The position numbers and the translations under genes were made by a program. From Marinobacterium jannaschii DSM 6295 (lineage in GTDB: Bacteria; Pseudomonadota; Gammaproteobacteria; Pseudomonadales; Balneatricaceae), in assembly GCF_000620085.1 (NCBI RefSeq), contig NZ_JHVJ01000003.1, positions 186,001-250,000 on the forward strand: a stretch of 64,000 nt of DNA. Reading direction: 5' to 3'. Shown here one piece after another: positions 56,266 through 64,000 of this stretch (position 1 is the stretch's first letter; each line of letters opens with the position of its first letter). The notes beneath the pieces were generated by a model. That model was not told the origin of the DNA and did no database searches. It saw only the letters and a program-made list of their open reading frames with translations.

Positions 56266-56710
56266 GTTGATCCTTAGCGAATGAAGGTGTGTTCAGGTGC
56301 TGTTTGGCGGGTATCCGTTGCATCGTCAGGGTATTGACGGTCTCTTTCAGGTATTACTAAAGATCATCTTATCTGTTTATTTTTTCTGTACTCTGGCCGG
56401 TGCTGTCTCGCGGGCCTCCTGCAGCGGCGGGCGATATTACTCTCAGCCACAGGCTTAATGCGCCCTTTGCGGTCGTTATTGGTATGCGCTGTTCGCAATC
56501 AGAACAGTTCCGCCGGTGGCCGTGTCTGCTCTTGTAAGTTGATGAGTTTTGCTCATGACCTCAGAGCCGAAAAATCGTTTTTTTCGGTTTTTTTTTCTTC
56601 GTACTATCACTCTCAACCAATGGAAATTTACAAATTGCGGCGCGCGGGCCCAAGCCGGCGCCGCATATCTAATAAGAACAACGGTTCCCTGAATTAAGGT
56701 AGAGAGTTCA
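56266..56710. other. Divergent regulatory gap before the Rieske operon
   Basis: About 445 bases with a long T-rich run (about 56577-56600) and a GC-rich stretch near 56640. AAGGTAGAGAG before 56711 is the ribosome site. No clear operator could be picked out by eye. The AraC regulator at the end of the cluster may bind here. Confidence 0.45.
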
Positions 56711-57898
56711 ATGACAACTAAAACAACCACTTCCCGTATCCCGATGGCGACCCTGGACGCCGTGCGCCAGCCAATCGCCGAAGCCAATGGCATGCCAAAC
56801 GCGGTCTATGACGATCCGGCACTGTTTGAGTACGAGCGCGATCATGTACTGGGACGCAACTGGGCGGGGCTGGAGTTTGCCAGCGAGCTGCCAAAGAATG
56901 GCTTTGCCAAGCCGGTTGATTTTATGGGTCTGCCGCTGGCAATCATGCGTAACCGCGATGGCGAACTTAAGGTATTTCATAACATCTGCAGCCACCGTGG
57001 CATGATTTTGCTGCGTGAAGAGACCGAAGTGGAAGGCATGGTGCGTTGCCCTTACCACTCCTGGACCTACGACCTGAACGGCAACCTCAAGGGCACGCCT
57101 CATATCGGCGGTGTTGGCAAACATAAGGCCGAAGGCTTTGTGTGCGAAAAGCATGGTCTGAGGGAAGTGCGCAGTGCGGTATGGAACGGCATGATCTTTA
57201 TCAACCTGTCTGGTGATGCGCAGCCATTTGAAGACTTTATCGCACCGCTGGTACAGCGCTGGGAAGAGTTCACCGGTAAGGGTGGTTTTGAGAAAGTTGT
57301 TGTTGCACCAACCGGCAGCAGCATGGAACTGACCGTCAATGCCAACTGGAAGCTGGCGGTGGAGAACTACTGTGAAGCTTACCACCTGCCCTGGGTACAC
57401 CCGAGCCTGAACACCTACTCGCCGCTGGATCAGCACTACAACCTGATCGTCAATGACGATATGTCGGGCCAGGGCAGCTACACCTATAACCTGTCCGACG
57501 TGGCCGGTACCAGCCTGCCGCAGTTTACCGACTGGCCGCAGGATAAGATCCGCCAGGCTGAGTACATCTCTCTCTATCCGAACGTGCTGCTGGGCGTTCA
57601 GGCAGACCATGTTTTTGCCATCATCCTGCAGCCTCAGGCCAATAACCGCACACTGGAAAAACTGCAGCTGGCCTATGTCGGTGCAGAAGCAACGGGCGAT
57701 AAGTATGCAGCCTGCCGCTCGGCGGTACTGGAAAGCTGGAAAGTGGTCTTCGGTGAAGATGTATTTGCCGTTGAAGGGATGCAGAACGGCCGTAAGTCAC
57801 CGGCCTTCACCGGAGGTGTGTTCTCGCCGGTGCTGGATGGGCCAACCCATCACTTCCATACCTGGGTGGCCGAACAGTATGCAAAAGACGCTGAATAA
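56711..57898 (+). CDS. Rieske non-haem iron oxygenase, quaternary-amine type
   Basis: This 395-residue oxygenase subunit has the Rieske [2Fe-2S] ligands C93-x-H95 and C113-x2-H116. The catalytic iron site is in Glu-Asn-Tyr-Cys-Glu-Ala-Tyr-His-x4-His, with H225 and H230. The residue bridging the two metal sites is E222, where aromatic dioxygenases have Asp. Glu at this place is known for carnitine oxygenase CntA and its relatives. The likely substrate is an N-methylated zwitterion. No FNR-type reductase gene is nearby. It is first gene of the operon, with ALDH 108 bases downstream. Confidence 0.88.
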   Translation: MTTKTTTSRIPMATLDAVRQPIAEANGMPNAVYDDPALFEYERDHVLGRNWAGLEFASELPKNGFAKPVDFMGLPLAIMRNRDGELKVFHNICSHRGMILLREETEVEGMVRCPYHSWTYDLNGNLKGTPHIGGVGKHKAEGFVCEKHGLREVRSAVWNGMIFINLSGDAQPFEDFIAPLVQRWEEFTGKGGFEKVVVAPTGSSMELTVNANWKLAVENYCEAYHLPWVHPSLNTYSPLDQHYNLIVNDDMSGQGSYTYNLSDVAGTSLPQFTDWPQDKIRQAEYISLYPNVLLGVQADHVFAIILQPQANNRTLEKLQLAYVGAEATGDKYAACRSAVLESWKVVFGEDVFAVEGMQNGRKSPAFTGGVFSPVLDGPTHHFHTWVAEQYAKDAE

Positions 57899-57917
57899 GA
57901 GATCCGCTTCAGCTCAG

Positions 57918-57972
57918 ATGGCTGCGGTTTGATAGCGCAGCCATCGTATTGGCAGCGGCCTGAGGGCCGCTG
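57918..57972 (+). promoter_or_regulatory. Two tandem intercistronic hairpins
   Basis: ATGGCTGCG (57918-57926) pairs with CGCAGCCAT (57936-57944). CAGCGGCC (57953-57960) pairs with GGCCGCTG (57965-57972). Neither has a T-tract. They fill the gap between the oxygenase and aldehyde dehydrogenase genes. Confidence 0.55.
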
Positions 57973-58006
57973 TCCTCAATAACCATAACAAGAAGCTCCG
58001 AAAGCC

Positions 58007-59449
58007 ATGACTAACCCAACAAATCACTGGCAGAACTATATCGGCGGCCACTGGGTCGATGCAGAACAGACCCTGGATATCGATGATCCTGCGACAGGTG
58101 CCGTGTTTGCCAGTATCGCCTGTGCCGATAAAAATGATGTTGATCGTGCCGTCGCTGCGGCCCGTCAATGTGTTGACTCCGGTGTGCTGAGTGACTGCCG
58201 TCCGGTTAAACGTGCCGAGCTGTTGCAGCGTATCGCGGCAGAGATTCGTAAAATCGCCGACAAGGGCGCGCCTCTGCTGGCGCGTGAAAACGGCAAAACC
58301 CTCAACGATGCCCGTGACGAGTTTCTGATTGCGGCCCGTTATTTTGAATACTATGCCGGTATGGCAGACAAGATCGAAGGCAAGTCGATTCCGCTGGGTG
58401 CGGACTACGTCGACTTTACCGTCTACGAGCCGGTCGGTATCTCGGCTCAGATTGTGCCGTGGAACTTTCCGGTGGATATCTGTGCGCGCTCGCTGGCGCC
58501 TGCACTGGCCGCCGGTAATGCCGTTATCGTGAAATCGCCTGAAATCTCTCCGCTGGGTATGACCTGGCTGGCTTCCGCCTGCCATCGTGCCGGTCTGCCG
58601 GAGGGTGCCCTGAGCATCATCTGTGGCTACGGCCATGAAGCAGGCGCTGCGCTGATCGCCCACGAGGATATCGACCAGATCGTCTTCACCGGTTCGGTCG
58701 CGACCGGCCAGAATATCCTGCGCTCTGCGGCTGAAAGGGCGATCCCGAGCGTGATGGAACTGGGTGGCAAATCGGCTGCGGTGGTGTTCCCGGATGCGGA
58801 TATGGATCAGCTGCTGAGCAGCGTCAAGTGGGGCATCTTCTTCAATGCTGGCCAGGTCTGCTCGGCGATGTCGCGCCTGCTGGTGCACCGGGATATCTAT
58901 GACGACGTAGTGGCAAAAGTGACCGAACTGGCACAGAGCCTGAAAGTGGGCAACGGCATGGATAATGCCGACCTGACGCCGGTGGCTTCGGCCCGTCAGC
59001 AGCAACAGGTACTGCGGATGTGCGATCAGGCAGTGGCTGAAGGCGCACGCCTGGTCACCGGCGGTCAGGCCCCGGCGGATCGTAAGGGTTACTTTGTCGA
59101 AGCCACGGTATTCGCTGATGTCACACCCGAGATGAGCATCTTTACCGATGAGGTGTTCGGTCCGGTGATCGCGATTACGCCGTTCGATAGTGAAGAGGAA
59201 GCATACGCGCTGGCGAATGGGACCGACTACGGTCTGGTCGCCGGTGTATTCACCCACGACCTGACCACCACCATGCGCGCAAGCCGTGCCCTTAAGGCTG
59301 GTCAGGTATTCGTCAACGAGTGGTATGCCGGTGGCATCGAAACTCCATTTGGCGGTATCAAGCTGTCCGGGTTCGGCCGGGAAAAGGGCCAGGAAGCCCT
59401 GTACAGCTATGTAAACACCAAGAATGTGGCGATCCGCGTCAGCAAATAA
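58007..59449 (+). CDS. NAD(P)-dependent aldehyde dehydrogenase
   Basis: This 480-residue enzyme has the catalytic pair in Glu-Leu-Gly-Gly-Lys-Ser (E near residue 249) and Gly-Gln-Val-Cys-Ser-Ala (C near residue 283). The cofactor segment Val-Pro-Trp-Asn-Phe-Pro is near residue 150. It groups by eye with betaine- and semialdehyde-type dehydrogenases. In context it would oxidise an aldehyde or semialdehyde made by the Rieske oxygenase, as malic semialdehyde is oxidised in carnitine degradation. Confidence 0.9.
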   Translation: MTNPTNHWQNYIGGHWVDAEQTLDIDDPATGAVFASIACADKNDVDRAVAAARQCVDSGVLSDCRPVKRAELLQRIAAEIRKIADKGAPLLARENGKTLNDARDEFLIAARYFEYYAGMADKIEGKSIPLGADYVDFTVYEPVGISAQIVPWNFPVDICARSLAPALAAGNAVIVKSPEISPLGMTWLASACHRAGLPEGALSIICGYGHEAGAALIAHEDIDQIVFTGSVATGQNILRSAAERAIPSVMELGGKSAAVVFPDADMDQLLSSVKWGIFFNAGQVCSAMSRLLVHRDIYDDVVAKVTELAQSLKVGNGMDNADLTPVASARQQQQVLRMCDQAVAEGARLVTGGQAPADRKGYFVEATVFADVTPEMSIFTDEVFGPVIAITPFDSEEEAYALANGTDYGLVAGVFTHDLTTTMRASRALKAGQVFVNEWYAGGIETPFGGIKLSGFGREKGQEALYSYVNTKNVAIRVSK

Positions 59450-59467
59450 CGAACTGAAAGCCCCGGG

Positions 59468-59492
59468 CGCGGCCGCGAAGGTTCTGGCCGCG
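59468..59492 (+). promoter_or_regulatory. Intercistronic hairpin before the rubredoxin reductase gene
   Basis: CGCGGCC (59468-59474) pairs with GGCCGCG (59486-59492). No T-tract follows. Confidence 0.45.
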
Positions 59493-59512
59493 TCACTATA
59501 AGAGGTGCCCCC

Positions 59513-60880
59513 ATGAAGAAGTGGCTCTGTGTAATCTGTGGACTGATCTATGACGAGGCCAAAGGCTGGCCATCCGATGGTATTAACCCCGGCACGCGCT
59601 GGGAAGATGTACCTGAAGACTGGATCTGTCCGGACTGTGGTGTCGGCAAGTCTGATTTCGAGATGATCGAGATCACGAATACTGCCGTTGCGGATGCGGT
59701 GGCTGAAGCTCAGCCAGCGAAGGAAGCGCCGATCGTAATCATCGGTAGCGGATATGCCGGATACAACTTGGCCGAAGCCCTGCGTCAGCGCAACAGTGAG
59801 AGAGAGATCGTCCTGTTTACCGCCGATGATGGTGCCAACTACTCCAAACCGGGATTATCCAACGCACTGGCGCGGGATAAATCGGCTGACGATCTGGTAA
59901 CCGAAACGGTCTTCGAGATCGAACAGCGACTGGGTATGCGTATCTATGCCCGCTGTAAGGTGCAGTCGATCGATGCCGAAGCACATCTGTTGCACACCGA
60001 CTACGGCATCCAGGCATACAGCAAACTGATTCTGGCGACCGGCGCCGCGCCGATCCGGCTGCCATTGCAGGGTGATGCTGCTGATGAGGTACTCAGCGTC
60101 AACGACCTGGAGGACTACCGCCGTTTCCGTGCTCAGCTGGAGCCGGGCAAGCGGGTTGCTATTATCGGTAATGGCCTGATCGGCTGTGAATTTGCCAATG
60201 ATCTGGCCGCTAAAGGCTATCAGGTGTCTGTGGTTGGCCTGACTGGCTGGCCGATGGATCGCCTGCTACCGCAGGAGATCGGCCAGCAGTTGCAGCACAA
60301 CCTGGCGGGATTGGGTGTCGACTGGCACCTCGAGAATACGGTTGCCTCGGTAGACAAAGCCGCGTCTGGCTACAGCCTGACACTGTCCGGCGGCGAAAAG
60401 ATCGAAACCGATCTGGTGTTGTCTGCGGTAGGACTGGCACCTCGCACCGAGCTGGCAAAGAGTGCCGGTATCGAATGTAACCGCGGCATCGTGGTGAACG
60501 GGGGACTGCGCACCAGCGTGGCCGATATCTATGCGCTGGGGGATTGTGTCGAGATCCAGGGGCAGCTGCTGCCTTATCTCGCGCCGATTAACTTTGGGGT
60601 GCGGGCACTGGCCGATTGTGTATTGGGCAGACCGACCATGGCGCAGTATCCATTGATGCCGGTGATGGTTAAAACCCCGGCGTTACCGTTGACCCTGGTC
60701 GCTCCGGCCGCAGGGCAGGTCGGGCGCTGGCAGGTGGAGGGCGGCGAAGGCGGGATGCGGGCTTTGTTTGTCGATGACCAGCAACAGGTGCATGGCTTCG
60801 TACTGGCAGGTGACCTTACCTCCGAGCGGCAGCAGTGGACCGACCGGATCACACAGCAACAGGCCCTGTCCGTTGCCTGA
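59513..60880 (+). CDS. Rubredoxin-rubredoxin reductase fusion
   Basis: This 455-residue protein joins an N-terminal rubredoxin to an NAD(P)H-dependent FAD reductase. The rubredoxin iron ligands are C6-x2-C9 and C39-x2-C42. A linker of about 20 residues rich in Ala and Glu leads to the reductase (FAD motif Ile-Ile-Gly-Ser-Gly-Tyr-Ala-Gly near residue 76, NAD motif Ile-Ile-Gly-Asn-Gly-Leu-Ile-Gly near residue 220, Tyr-Ala-Leu-Gly-Asp-Cys near residue 340). Such proteins normally feed alkane hydroxylases. Here the only oxygenase nearby is of Rieske type, so it is the likely electron donor for that enzyme. Confidence 0.9.
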   Translation: MKKWLCVICGLIYDEAKGWPSDGINPGTRWEDVPEDWICPDCGVGKSDFEMIEITNTAVADAVAEAQPAKEAPIVIIGSGYAGYNLAEALRQRNSEREIVLFTADDGANYSKPGLSNALARDKSADDLVTETVFEIEQRLGMRIYARCKVQSIDAEAHLLHTDYGIQAYSKLILATGAAPIRLPLQGDAADEVLSVNDLEDYRRFRAQLEPGKRVAIIGNGLIGCEFANDLAAKGYQVSVVGLTGWPMDRLLPQEIGQQLQHNLAGLGVDWHLENTVASVDKAASGYSLTLSGGEKIETDLVLSAVGLAPRTELAKSAGIECNRGIVVNGGLRTSVADIYALGDCVEIQGQLLPYLAPINFGVRALADCVLGRPTMAQYPLMPVMVKTPALPLTLVAPAAGQVGRWQVEGGEGGMRALFVDDQQQVHGFVLAGDLTSERQQWTDRITQQQALSVA

Positions 60881-60933
60881 TACCCTGACGTCGAACCTGA
60901 CTTTGAGCCTATAACGTTCTTTTGATGTAACGC

Positions 60934-60957
60934 GCTCCGCAGTATCCACTGCGGAGC
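60934..60957 (+). promoter_or_regulatory. Intercistronic hairpin before the FAD oxidase gene
   Basis: GCTCCGCAGT (60934-60943) pairs perfectly with ACTGCGGAGC (60948-60957) around loop ATCC. There is no T-tract. It sits in a 290-base gap whose remainder shows nothing clear. A separate promoter for the next gene is possible. Confidence 0.5.
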
Positions 60958-61169
60958 AACCTCAACCCACAACCCTGAACAGACTCATCTAGCGCCTACC
61001 AATGACCTGAAAGCAGCCCCTGTGCGTCTGCGACGCATCAGTGCTGCCTGAAATACGCACAAGCCGGGAAAGGGCACCTGAAAAGTAGCCGTGCTGACCC
61101 CGATATAAAACCCAACATCCGGTAACGGCATTATTTACACCGTTGCCAACAATAATAATGAGCAGGCCA

Positions 61170-62501
61170 ATGACTAACATAAAACTGCCGGTCGATGACC
61201 ACAGTTGCGGTTGGTATGAGATCTTACCGCAACCATTGCGAGAGCAGGGGGCCGAGCCCCGGCCCCTGCGCGGTATACAACAGACAGACTGGCTGGTGAT
61301 CGGCGGTGGCTTTGTCGGCACCGCAGCCACTCGACGCCTTGCCGAGCTGAACCCCAATGACCGGGTTGTCCTCGCGGACGCCCAGGCGATCGGACATGGC
61401 ACCTCTGGACGTAATTCCGGCTTTATTATCGACCTGCCCCATAAGGGCGATCTGGAAGGGCCGGATATCGAGCGTAAGAAGAAATTTATCGCCCTGAACC
61501 GCGCCGCGATCAGTTTTCTTGAAGAACGGGTACAGCAGCACAATATCCAGTGCGACTGGTCCCATGCCGGAAAGTTGCAGGGTGCGGTGAGTGAGCGTGG
61601 GGTTAAGTTTCTTGACCACTTTCGCCAGCTTCTTAAGGAGATGGACGAACCGCATGAGGTGCTGGACCGGCAGGCCTTAAAACATAAGGTCGGGACTGAC
61701 TACTACGACAGCGCACTGTACACCCCGGGCTGCATACTGATGCAGCCGGCGGCGCTGATGCGCGGCATGCTGCAGCATATGCCGGAGAACGTTACGACCT
61801 GGGAAAACACTCCGATAGAAAAGCTGGAGCGACGTAACGGCGTCTGGATTGCGAAAACCCGTGACGGTGAGATTCAGGCGAAGAAAGTGCTGCTGGGGAC
61901 CAATATCTTCACCGAACAGCTGGGCTTCCTGAAATCCCGCATGTTGCCGATTATGACCTTTGCCAGCATGACCCGGCCGCTGACTGATGCCGAGCTGGCA
62001 GCTTACGGCGGAACCCTGGACTGGGGCCTGACACCGGCTGACTACGCCGGCACTACCCTGCGTATGACACGCGACCGTCGCCTGATTGTGCGCAATCAGT
62101 ATCGCTATGTACCGTGCTACGGCAGCAGTTTTGAAGAGCGCCAGAAGATCCGGCAGCAGCACCGGGAAGCGATGGATGTACGCTATCCGATGCTGAAAGA
62201 CCTGCCGTTTGAGTACACCTGGGGAGGGGTCTGCACCTTGTCCCGTAACTACACCTCATTCTTCGGCGAGCTGGAGCCGGGACTGTTCGCGTCCTGTTGC
62301 CACAACGGTGTCGGTGCCGCACGCGGGACTATCTCCGGAAAACTGCTGGCGGAACAGGCATCCGGTGGCGATTCGCGCCTGCTGCGCTATATGCGGGAAG
62401 TGTCTGGTATGCCCGCATTAGTGCCGCCGAAGCCATTTCTCGGCGTCGGTGTTCGTGCCCGTCTGAAGATGGCGGAATGGGTCAGTCGCAGCGAAGTCTG
62501 A
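61170..62501 (+). CDS. DAO-family FAD-dependent amino acid/amine oxidase
   Basis: This 443-residue flavoprotein resembles the PuuB/gamma-glutamylputrescine oxidase and sarcosine-oxidase-like group. The FAD motif Val-Ile-Gly-Gly-Gly-Phe-Val-Gly begins near residue 41. Gly-Thr-Ser-Gly-Arg-Asn-Ser-Gly-Phe is near residue 81, and His-Asn-Gly-Val-Gly-Ala-Ala-Arg-Gly near residue 383. I prefer the ATG at 61170 (weak AGG before it); an ATG at 61158 is also possible. In this pathway it may oxidise an N-methylamino acid to the free amino acid and formaldehyde. Confidence 0.82.
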   Translation: MTNIKLPVDDHSCGWYEILPQPLREQGAEPRPLRGIQQTDWLVIGGGFVGTAATRRLAELNPNDRVVLADAQAIGHGTSGRNSGFIIDLPHKGDLEGPDIERKKKFIALNRAAISFLEERVQQHNIQCDWSHAGKLQGAVSERGVKFLDHFRQLLKEMDEPHEVLDRQALKHKVGTDYYDSALYTPGCILMQPAALMRGMLQHMPENVTTWENTPIEKLERRNGVWIAKTRDGEIQAKKVLLGTNIFTEQLGFLKSRMLPIMTFASMTRPLTDAELAAYGGTLDWGLTPADYAGTTLRMTRDRRLIVRNQYRYVPCYGSSFEERQKIRQQHREAMDVRYPMLKDLPFEYTWGGVCTLSRNYTSFFGELEPGLFASCCHNGVGAARGTISGKLLAEQASGGDSRLLRYMREVSGMPALVPPKPFLGVGVRARLKMAEWVSRSEV

Positions 62502-62537
62502 TCCAGTCCTCATCTCAGTGCGGGTGCACGGAGCCTT

Positions 62538-62563
62538 GGCCTGCACCGCAGGCCCTTTTTATT
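62538..62563 (+). terminator. Terminator between the oxidase and cupin genes
   Basis: GGCCTGC (62538-62544) pairs with GCAGGCC (62548-62554), followed by CTTTTTATT. It may only partly stop transcription into the cupin gene. Confidence 0.78.
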
Positions 62564-62625
62564 CCATGCCGGTGCCAGCATTGCGCTGTCACCGGCGTTA
62601 AAAATCTGGTTAAGAGAACCATTCG

Positions 62626-62982
62626 ATGACCAAAGCAAGACTGATTAAACACAACGAACTTGAGTTTCAACATCGGGGCGGGCCGCCGGGCAGCGCTTCT
62701 GTGGCCCGTGCCGTGGGCCCCGATATCAGCAACAGTATGGCCGCCGGTTTTGCCCGTTTTGATGGCTGCGAGATCAGCTGGACACTGTTGTACGATGAAG
62801 TCATCGTGGTGATGGAAGGAACTTTCCGAATCCGTACCCCGGAAGCGCTGCTGGAAGCGAAGCCGGGGGATGTACTCTGGTTACCGGACGGTACCGAGTT
62901 GAAATATGAAGGTGAGCAGGCACTGATCTTCTATGCCGTGCATCCGGGGGACTGGAAAGAGCGGTTTGGCATCGAACCCTGA
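62626..62982 (+). CDS. EutQ-like cupin protein
   Basis: This 118-residue single-domain cupin is of the ethanolamine EutQ/DUF861 type: Trp-Thr-Leu-Leu-Tyr-Asp-Glu-Val-Ile-Val-Val-Met-Glu-Gly, Pro-Gly-Asp-Val-Leu-Trp-Leu-Pro and His-Pro-Gly-Asp-Trp. The usual His-x-His metal pair is not in place (Asp-Glu instead), so any catalysis would be unusual. It follows the oxidase gene after a terminator and may be a small-molecule sensor or a product-handling protein. Confidence 0.78.
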   Translation: MTKARLIKHNELEFQHRGGPPGSASVARAVGPDISNSMAAGFARFDGCEISWTLLYDEVIVVMEGTFRIRTPEALLEAKPGDVLWLPDGTELKYEGEQALIFYAVHPGDWKERFGIEP

Positions 62983-63120
62983 AAATACGCTACCCCGTTG
63001 GCAAGCGCCTCTCGTCTGACTATTGATGATATGTCGGAATGAAGGTGCTGAGATTCAGCACTGTCCGGGACTACGAAGCATCACTTCACAACGCCAGTTG
63101 GGGCGCCGCGATGTCAGGTT

Positions 63121-63993
63121 TCAAATACAGGGGGAGTCGTAACTGGCTAATTCGGTATCCGCAGGAAGCGATATCTTCTCCGCCCTGCGGTCTGCGTCGA
63201 TCTGACGTCGGTATGCGGCAGGTGTCAGGCCCACCATCTTCTTGAATTCACGTGTCAGGTGGGCCTGGTCATAATAGCCGGCGATCAGCGCCTGCTCACT
63301 CAGGCTGGTCTTCTGACTGCTGGCTTTAATGACCTGCCGGGCCCGCCCGACGCGGGCAACCTGGCAATAGCGCTTAGGTGTCATTCCTACCTGATGGTTG
63401 AAAAGGCGTTCCAGCTGGCGCTGGCTCAGGCAGACCTGTGCTGTTAGCTGATCCAGCGTGTGGGCGGGCGCGCATTGCCGCAGCCAGTTGACCGATTTCT
63501 TAATCGCCGTATGGACCTGATCGGCTGCGCAGAGTCGTTCCAAAAGCCATCGGTTAAGACAGTGCAGGCGTTGCTCGATCAGGGGGCGTTCGGCGAGTTG
63601 CTCGTGCAAGCTGTGCCAGTGTGAAGCCTGCCAGATATCGGTTGCCGGAAGGATTTCCTGAAACAGTTCGCACATGGGTTGCTGAACGAAAGGGTAGGCC
63701 ATCCCCGGGTAAAAATGGATGCCGATCATATCGATTCTTTTGCCCGGCATAAATGCGGTGGTCTGAGTCGTGGGGCCGCGGTAGAGTGCCGCATCGGTGA
63801 ATGGCTGCTGATTCAGGCAGACCGCATCGGAAAAGTTCAGGATCAGACAGCTACCGCCGTCACCCGGCAGGTATTCTGTCGTGCGGCTTACCGCGGCCAC
63901 CGGTCTGGATATCGTCCAGTAGTGCTTGATAAAGGGGCGCAGCGCTTCAGCCGGGTGGTGGAGCTGGAAGTTGAGATAGGATCTGTCCTTCAT
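63121..63993 (-). CDS. AraC-family transcriptional regulator
   Basis: This 290-residue protein has an N-terminal sensing domain (about residues 1-150, starting His-Pro-Ala-Glu-Ala-Leu-Arg-Pro-Phe-Ile-Lys-His-Tyr-Trp). The C-terminal double helix-turn-helix spans about 175-275 (Leu-Ser-Gln-Arg-Gln-Leu-Glu-Arg-Leu-Phe; Gly-Tyr-Tyr-Asp-Gln-Ala-His-Leu-Thr-Arg-Glu-Phe). It converges on the cupin gene and is the closest regulator to the Rieske operon. The start lies seven bases from the window edge. Confidence 0.85.
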   Translation of the reverse strand: MKDRSYLNFQLHHPAEALRPFIKHYWTISRPVAAVSRTTEYLPGDGGSCLILNFSDAVCLNQQPFTDAALYRGPTTQTTAFMPGKRIDMIGIHFYPGMAYPFVQQPMCELFQEILPATDIWQASHWHSLHEQLAERPLIEQRLHCLNRWLLERLCAADQVHTAIKKSVNWLRQCAPAHTLDQLTAQVCLSQRQLERLFNHQVGMTPKRYCQVARVGRARQVIKASSQKTSLSEQALIAGYYDQAHLTREFKKMVGLTPAAYRRQIDADRRAEKISLPADTELASYDSPCI

Positions 63994-64000
63994 CGAATAT

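Noticed and set aside
56305-56321. A sigma-54-like TGGCGG...TTGC before the Rieske gene
   Set aside because: The spacing between the two elements is two bases too long and the -24 box is imperfect.

Overview
The window looks like the chromosome of an aerobic, marine-type gammaproteobacterium. The Oceanospirillales/Marinobacterium neighbourhood is my best guess, inferred from gene content (phenol meta-cleavage, tetrahydrofolate-dependent sarcosine oxidase, NhaD-type antiporter, BCCT and Rieske genes for quaternary amines, DUF1302/DUF1329 cluster) and not proven. No rRNA, tRNA, CRISPR array, prophage or complete insertion sequence was seen.

Layout. 1-10600: a dmp-type phenol operon (phenol hydroxylase L-M-N-O-P, ferredoxin Q, catechol 2,3-dioxygenase B, then C-E-F-G-H-I), cut at the left edge and closed by a terminator. 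The hydrolase dmpD is missing from its usual place between C and E, where a REP-like element lies instead. 10728-13023: a VOC protein, a glutathione S-transferase and a divergent LysR regulator with a perfect 7-3-7 palindrome. 13063-19861: an operon of lipoprotein, RND permease, DUF1302 and DUF1329 proteins. It is preceded by a full-consensus sigma-54 promoter, two tandem upstream repeats and a hairpin. 20282-31840: housekeeping and accessory genes (NhaD-like antiporter, RibD-like reductase, hutG/hutF with a HutC-like operator, hemerythrin, an odd thiolase-like protein, an Ldh-family oxidoreductase with a LysR regulator, and a GGDEF/EAL protein).

32008-40103: an IclR regulator diverges from purU-folD-soxB-soxD-soxA-soxG. 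This is a compact unit that oxidises sarcosine and deals with the resulting one-carbon units on tetrahydrofolate. 40143-46629: a large hybrid histidine kinase, a SoxB-like FAD oxidoreductase and a LysR regulator. 47043-50555: an isolated MmeI-like type IIL restriction-modification protein. 50883-56265 (minus strand): a 2-oxoglutarate/iron oxygenase, a broken remnant of a BCCT transporter, a LysR regulator, an intact BCCT transporter and an EamA exporter.

56711-62982: the most interesting block. It holds a Rieske oxygenase with the bridging glutamate typical of quaternary-ammonium enzymes, an aldehyde dehydrogenase, a rubredoxin-rubredoxin reductase fusion, an amino-acid-type FAD oxidase and a EutQ-like cupin, followed by an AraC-type regulator on the other strand. 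No FNR-type reductase is present, so the rubredoxin fusion is the only visible electron donor. I infer a catabolic route for an N-methylated zwitterion (carnitine-, betaine- or homarine-like). Its products could feed the sarcosine oxidase unit upstream.
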